32,663 bases of DNA, taken from positions 1 to 32,663 of the forward strand of contig VGXV01000038.1 in the NCBI GenBank assembly GCA_016873165.1, written 5' to 3'. Origin of the DNA: Planctomycetota bacterium. Its GTDB lineage: Bacteria; Planctomycetota; Brocadiia; Brocadiales; Brocadiaceae. How positions within the stretch are numbered: the stretch's first letter is position 1; each line of letters starts with the position of its first letter. The translations under genes were made by a program, and so were the position numbers. The notes under the pieces were generated by a model that was not told the origin of the DNA, made no database searches, and saw only the letters and a program-made list of their open reading frames with translations. Positions 30,976-32,663 of this stretch are shown here, piece by piece.

Positions 30976-32497
30976 TAAAACTCACCCGTTTTGCCAAAAA
31001 AACCGAAGTCCCTCCCCCCGTATGGGATTGTATCATCACCCGGTCCATCAGATGTTTCATAATAAAAATACCTCTGCCGTCTTTTTTTGTTATGCCTTTA
31101 TATAATGTCGTATCAGGTTCTTCACAATTCCGGGGATCAAATCCGCAGCCCCGGTCGCTTATTTCTATGATGATATCTTCACCTAACCTTGAAAATCTTA
31201 AAACAACCTTTCCCTTCTCCTCTCCTTTGTATGCAAATAATAATGCATTTAGCGTAGCTTCATTAACGGAGGTAATAATTTCATACCGCTTGCACTCGTC
31301 TTTTACGGTCTTTGACAATTTTTCTTCGAACAAATTTACTATCTCATCGTAATTATTAACCGGCAGGGAAATACTCATTTCTTCTTTCCATGATGGGTAT
31401 CCTCTGTTTCTGAGGTTAAGAACCATGACAGCCCCGTTTCGTTCATAAGCAGCTAACTCATACAATCCTTCTATCTCGTGTTTCATTTTTTTCGCTACCG
31501 TCTCACAACTCCCGGCAACATCTTTCTCAAGTATATCTTTCAACCTGTCTTTCTGAATAATTCCCTTCCGAAATCCCTTCGCTACAGCGCCGTTATCAAT
31601 TACAATAAACCTGTTGCCTTCCCTCATGGACAAAGTATGTTCAGGCACATCCATATCAGGAAACATATTTAAGCAGGGTGGATACGATTGGAGGCATATC
31701 GTCTCGTTATCCTGTGATGTTATAAAACACGTAATATCTTCCCCGCATACCGAATACGAAAACTTTTGCTCATTCTTATCTGAAATTACACAGAAAAGCA
31801 TGAGAGGAAAACGTTTTTTTACATTTTCACACAGAAAGTTATTTATCTTTTTTACCAGTAATGAAGAGGATATGCATGTTTTTGCCTCATAGCGAAAAAT
31901 AGTTTTTATTACAATGTCCAGATTTTTTCCCCCTGCCTCACGCGGAAAACTCCCAAACAACGCCACATTCCTTTCGCCGGTCTCAACAATGTCATAAAAA
32001 ACACGTTTCGACGTTTCAGTTTCGTCCTCTGCAACATACCATGATTCAGTCTGTTTACCCTGTAATTCTTCACACAGCCATACATCCTCTTTCCCGCTCT
32101 TTTTTTCACTGTCTGCATTGATATCAGAGACATTGCGTTCATTCAGTACCTTACGAATTACTTTCTTAATATGATCGAGTTTAAAAGGCTTTGTTATAAA
32201 ATCAGAAACGCCTGTGTGCATTGCCTCTATAACCGCCTCTGTCGAACCATACCCTGTCATAATAACCGCTTTTGTGGCAGGACTGACTTTCTTTATCTCG
32301 GCAATCAACTGTACACCGTTCATGATTGGCATAGTTAAATCACTAATCACCAGATCATATTTTATTTTCTTTGCCAATTTCAGAGCTTCAACGCTATCAT
32401 TGGTATCTTCCACGTCATAACCATCATCCAAAAGTGTATCCTTCAAAGCCCATCTTAGCGTTTCCTCATCATCTACCAATAAAATCTTTTTCTTCAT
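30965..32497 (-). CDS. REC - degenerate PP2C - HATPase regulator (HsbR-like partner-switching protein)
   Basis: 510 residues from ATG 32497 (MKKKILLVDDEE); an upstream in-frame ATG at 32521 has no better ribosome site. REC domain (1-125, phosphoacceptor Asp53, Lys near 102). A SpoIIE/PP2C-like domain (about 160-360) lacks its metal-binding Asp residues: GDFYD reads RVFYD, GDVSGHG reads GSFPREA, TDG reads DNG shifted, and the final DD reads RN. The C-terminal HATPase (about 385-500) is intact: NEATLNA N-box, DRGCGFDP G1, DGRGIFIMKHLMD G2. The domain order is that of Pseudomonas HsbR, which with STAS protein HsbA controls FlgM or HsbD and motility. Here the phosphatase is probably dead. It overlaps the STAS gene by 11 nt. 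Confidence 0.85.
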   Translation of the reverse strand: MKKKILLVDDEETLRWALKDTLLDDGYDVEDTNDSVEALKLAKKIKYDLVISDLTMPIMNGVQLIAEIKKVSPATKAVIMTGYGSTEAVIEAMHTGVSDFITKPFKLDHIKKVIRKVLNERNVSDINADSEKKSGKEDVWLCEELQGKQTESWYVAEDETETSKRVFYDIVETGERNVALFGSFPREAGGKNLDIVIKTIFRYEAKTCISSSLLVKKINNFLCENVKKRFPLMLFCVISDKNEQKFSYSVCGEDITCFITSQDNETICLQSYPPCLNMFPDMDVPEHTLSMREGNRFIVIDNGAVAKGFRKGIIQKDRLKDILEKDVAGSCETVAKKMKHEIEGLYELAAYERNGAVMVLNLRNRGYPSWKEEMSISLPVNNYDEIVNLFEEKLSKTVKDECKRYEIITSVNEATLNALLFAYKGEEKGKVVLRFSRLGEDIIIEISDRGCGFDPRNCEEPDTTLYKGITKKDGRGIFIMKHLMDRVMIQSHTGGGTSVFLAKRVSFNGN

Positions 32498-32521
32498 ATT
32501 TTCATTACTGTGTAATACCAT

Positions 32522-32663
32522 ACTCTTTTATTTTATGGGTCATCGTGGAAATGAGTGGGTAGATTTTAGGGAAAAAAGGACGAGAAGAGTCATAAAATAA
32601 GGGGAAAAAGGGGTTGAAGAGGATAGGAAAAGATGTCATGATTATTTGATGAGAAAAAAGAAG
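32522..32663. other. Right-edge stretch, polypurine on the plus strand
   Basis: No gene is supported. Bases 32570-32663 are strongly purine-rich on the plus strand (runs of G and A with few pyrimidines). A minus-strand frame beginning ATGACATCT at about 32638 runs into the start of the regulator gene but has no coding character. A promoter for the regulator-STAS-TPR genes may lie just beyond the edge or here. Confidence 0.3.

Noticed and set aside
32570-32663. Polypurine tract at the right edge as a functional element
   Set aside because: Only strand composition bias is visible; no repeat unit, hairpin or coding frame supports a function.
1-32663. CRISPR arrays, tRNA or rRNA genes
   Set aside because: No regularly spaced direct repeats, no tRNA cloverleaf with CCA-end context and no rRNA core sequences were recognised on either strand.

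Overview
The window looks like chromosomal DNA of a Gram-negative, flagellated bacterium of moderate-to-low GC. A TonB-dependent receptor, a beta-barrel porin and outer-membrane-type signal peptides show the diderm envelope. The flagellar gene order (flgB-flgC-fliE-fliF-fliG-fliH-fliI-fliJ-motE-fliL-fliM-fliN-fliO-fliP-fliQ-fliR-flhB-flhA-flhG-fliA) together with NtrC-type flagellar control, many TPR proteins and abundant palindromic repeats would fit an anammox-type planctomycete (Brocadiales). That taxonomic guess is inference only; no rRNA or lineage marker is present.

Left region (1-4156). A TonB-dependent receptor gene runs off the left edge on the minus strand. Its leader holds two complete cobalamin riboswitches in series: a consensus sigma-70 promoter, riboswitch 2, a possible micro-ORF, an intrinsic terminator, riboswitch 1, then the receptor's ribosome binding site. 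On the plus strand follow a cold-shock protein gene with hairpins before and after it, and an OprB-type porin with a cysteine/histidine metal-binding-like motif just after its signal peptide. Two MITE-like inverted-repeat elements lie here; one (3877-4148) has 25-bp perfect terminal inverted repeats and an 8-bp target duplication and abuts the fliA stop codon.

Flagellar region (4156-23311, all minus strand). Transcribed right to left: proximal rod (flgB, flgC), two fliE paralogues, MS ring and switch (fliF, fliG, fliM, fliN), export ATPase complex (fliH, fliI, fliJ), motE-like and fliL, the export gate (fliO, fliP, fliQ, fliR, flhB, flhA), the number regulator flhG, a small two-TM protein and the flagellar sigma factor fliA. 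flhF, fliK, flgD and flgE, which often lie in such a cluster, are not in it. The array is opened by non-coding insertions: about 0.83 kb between fliN and fliO with a group II intron remnant, a 114-bp inverted-repeat element and short hairpins, and a 0.3-kb gap between fliQ and fliP carrying a second copy of the 3.9-4.1 kb repeat.

Regulatory region (23477-32497, minus strand). Upstream of flgB lie an NtrC-family activator and a soluble PAS histidine kinase (FlrC/FlrB or FleR/FleS type), three TPR proteins (one an unusual STN-TPR fusion), a STAS protein, and a REC-PP2C-HATPase regulator overlapping the STAS gene. The last two resemble the Pseudomonas HsbR/HsbA partner switch that controls FlgM and motility. 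By hand alignment, however, the phosphatase domain has lost its metal-binding aspartates and the STAS protein has Ala where the phosphorylated Ser should be, while the ATP-binding kinase domain looks intact. This co-degenerate switch, next to a sigma-54-type flagellar two-component system and a sigma-28 gene, is the most interesting candidate in the window.
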